35,897 nucleotides of DNA. Source: Candidatus Scybalousia scybalohippi (GTDB taxonomy: Bacteria > Bacteroidota > Bacteroidia > Bacteroidales > P3). The DNA lies in the NCBI GenBank assembly GCA_018065645.1, contig JAGHSX010000165.1, positions 1 through 35,897 of the forward strand, given 5' to 3'. A program made the translations under genes and the position numbers. Below are positions 35,862-35,897 of this stretch, in pieces. Within the stretch, counting starts at the first letter, position 1, and the number at the start of each line of letters is the position of its first letter. The notes beneath the pieces were generated by a model. It had not been told where the DNA came from. It made no database searches and saw only the letters and a program-made list of their open reading frames with translations.

Positions 35862-35897
35862 TTGATGCCCTCCCCCCACCGGTGGGTAGGGCATCAA
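35862..35897. repeat. GC-rich palindrome at the window end, candidate cos element
   Basis: TTGATGCCCT (35862-35871) and AGGGCATCAA (35888-35897) are perfect inverted arms enclosing CCCACC-GGTGGG (35875-35886), itself a 12-base palindrome. The window stops exactly at the outer arm. In an AT-rich genome a GC-rich palindrome between HNH and terminase genes suits a cos nicking site; a terminator without T tail is less likely. Confidence 0.55.

Larger units (their letters stand above)
1..35897. mobile_element. Temperate siphophage / prophage genome, apparently near complete
   Basis: The whole window reads as one phage. Packaging, head, tail, lysis, integration, lysogeny, early and late-regulation modules are present in the usual order for Gram-positive cos-type siphophages, and no bacterial housekeeping gene is seen. 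Only the integrase and the repressor are on the minus strand. The tape measure of 939 residues predicts a tail of roughly 140 nm, using the general rule of about 0.15 nm per residue. Opening before the small terminase and closing after an HNH gene suggests a genome cut at its packaging site, but a circular assembly opened there would look the same. Confidence 0.9.

Overview
The window is a temperate, long-tailed (siphovirus) phage or prophage genome from a low-GC Gram-positive host, most likely a gut Clostridia of the Lachnospiraceae type. The pointers are: AGGAGG-type ribosome sites before almost every gene, TTG/GTG starts, AT-rich intergenic DNA, an r1t-type holin, an HK97-type head module and a Gram-positive LexA box. 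No host gene is seen. The gene set looks complete, and the window opens just before the terminase and closes just after an HNH gene in a GC-rich palindrome, so it may be a whole ~35.9 kb genome opened at or near cos. That last point is inference.

Layout. 153-7268: small and large terminase, portal, prohead protease, major capsid, head-tail connectors, tail completion and major tail protein. 7285-10645: tail chaperone with a -1 frameshift extension, then tape measure. 10642-16838: distal tail protein, large tail-tip protein, a second Dit-like protein with an Ig-like domain, a baseplate protein, a repeat-containing fibre and two small proteins. 16855-17572: small genes separated by related repeat-bearing spacers. 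17627-18755: amidase and a small secreted peptide. 18790-22201: an unfamiliar late cassette led by a sigma-region-4-like HTH protein. 22213-24063: holin-like protein, multidomain lysin, r1t-type holin. 24064-24293: strong bidirectional terminator and direct repeats, the likely attP. 24294-26562: integrase, an SOS-controlled small-gene unit and a CI-like repressor. 26679-34924: early genes, mostly small and unknown, with one HUH replication initiator. 34925-35858: candidate late promoter, tRNA-CAT, two overlapping HNH nucleases.

How it may work together. The repressor lacks the peptidase domain that lets lambda CI cleave itself. A promoter facing the small genes 25650-26110 carries a LexA box exactly between its -35 and -10, so host DNA damage would switch on those genes, one of which may antagonise the repressor. 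A 9-bp inverted-repeat operator lies over both divergent promoters between repressor and early genes. The only replication protein I recognise is the HUH endonuclease, so replication is probably P2-like rolling circle. A late regulator (34499-34924) probably turns on packaging, head, tail and lysis genes. The best candidates for undescribed biology are the late cassette 18790-22201, the SOS/anti-repression unit, the HUH-only replication module with its structured upstream DNA, and several structured leaders between 29082 and 29950.
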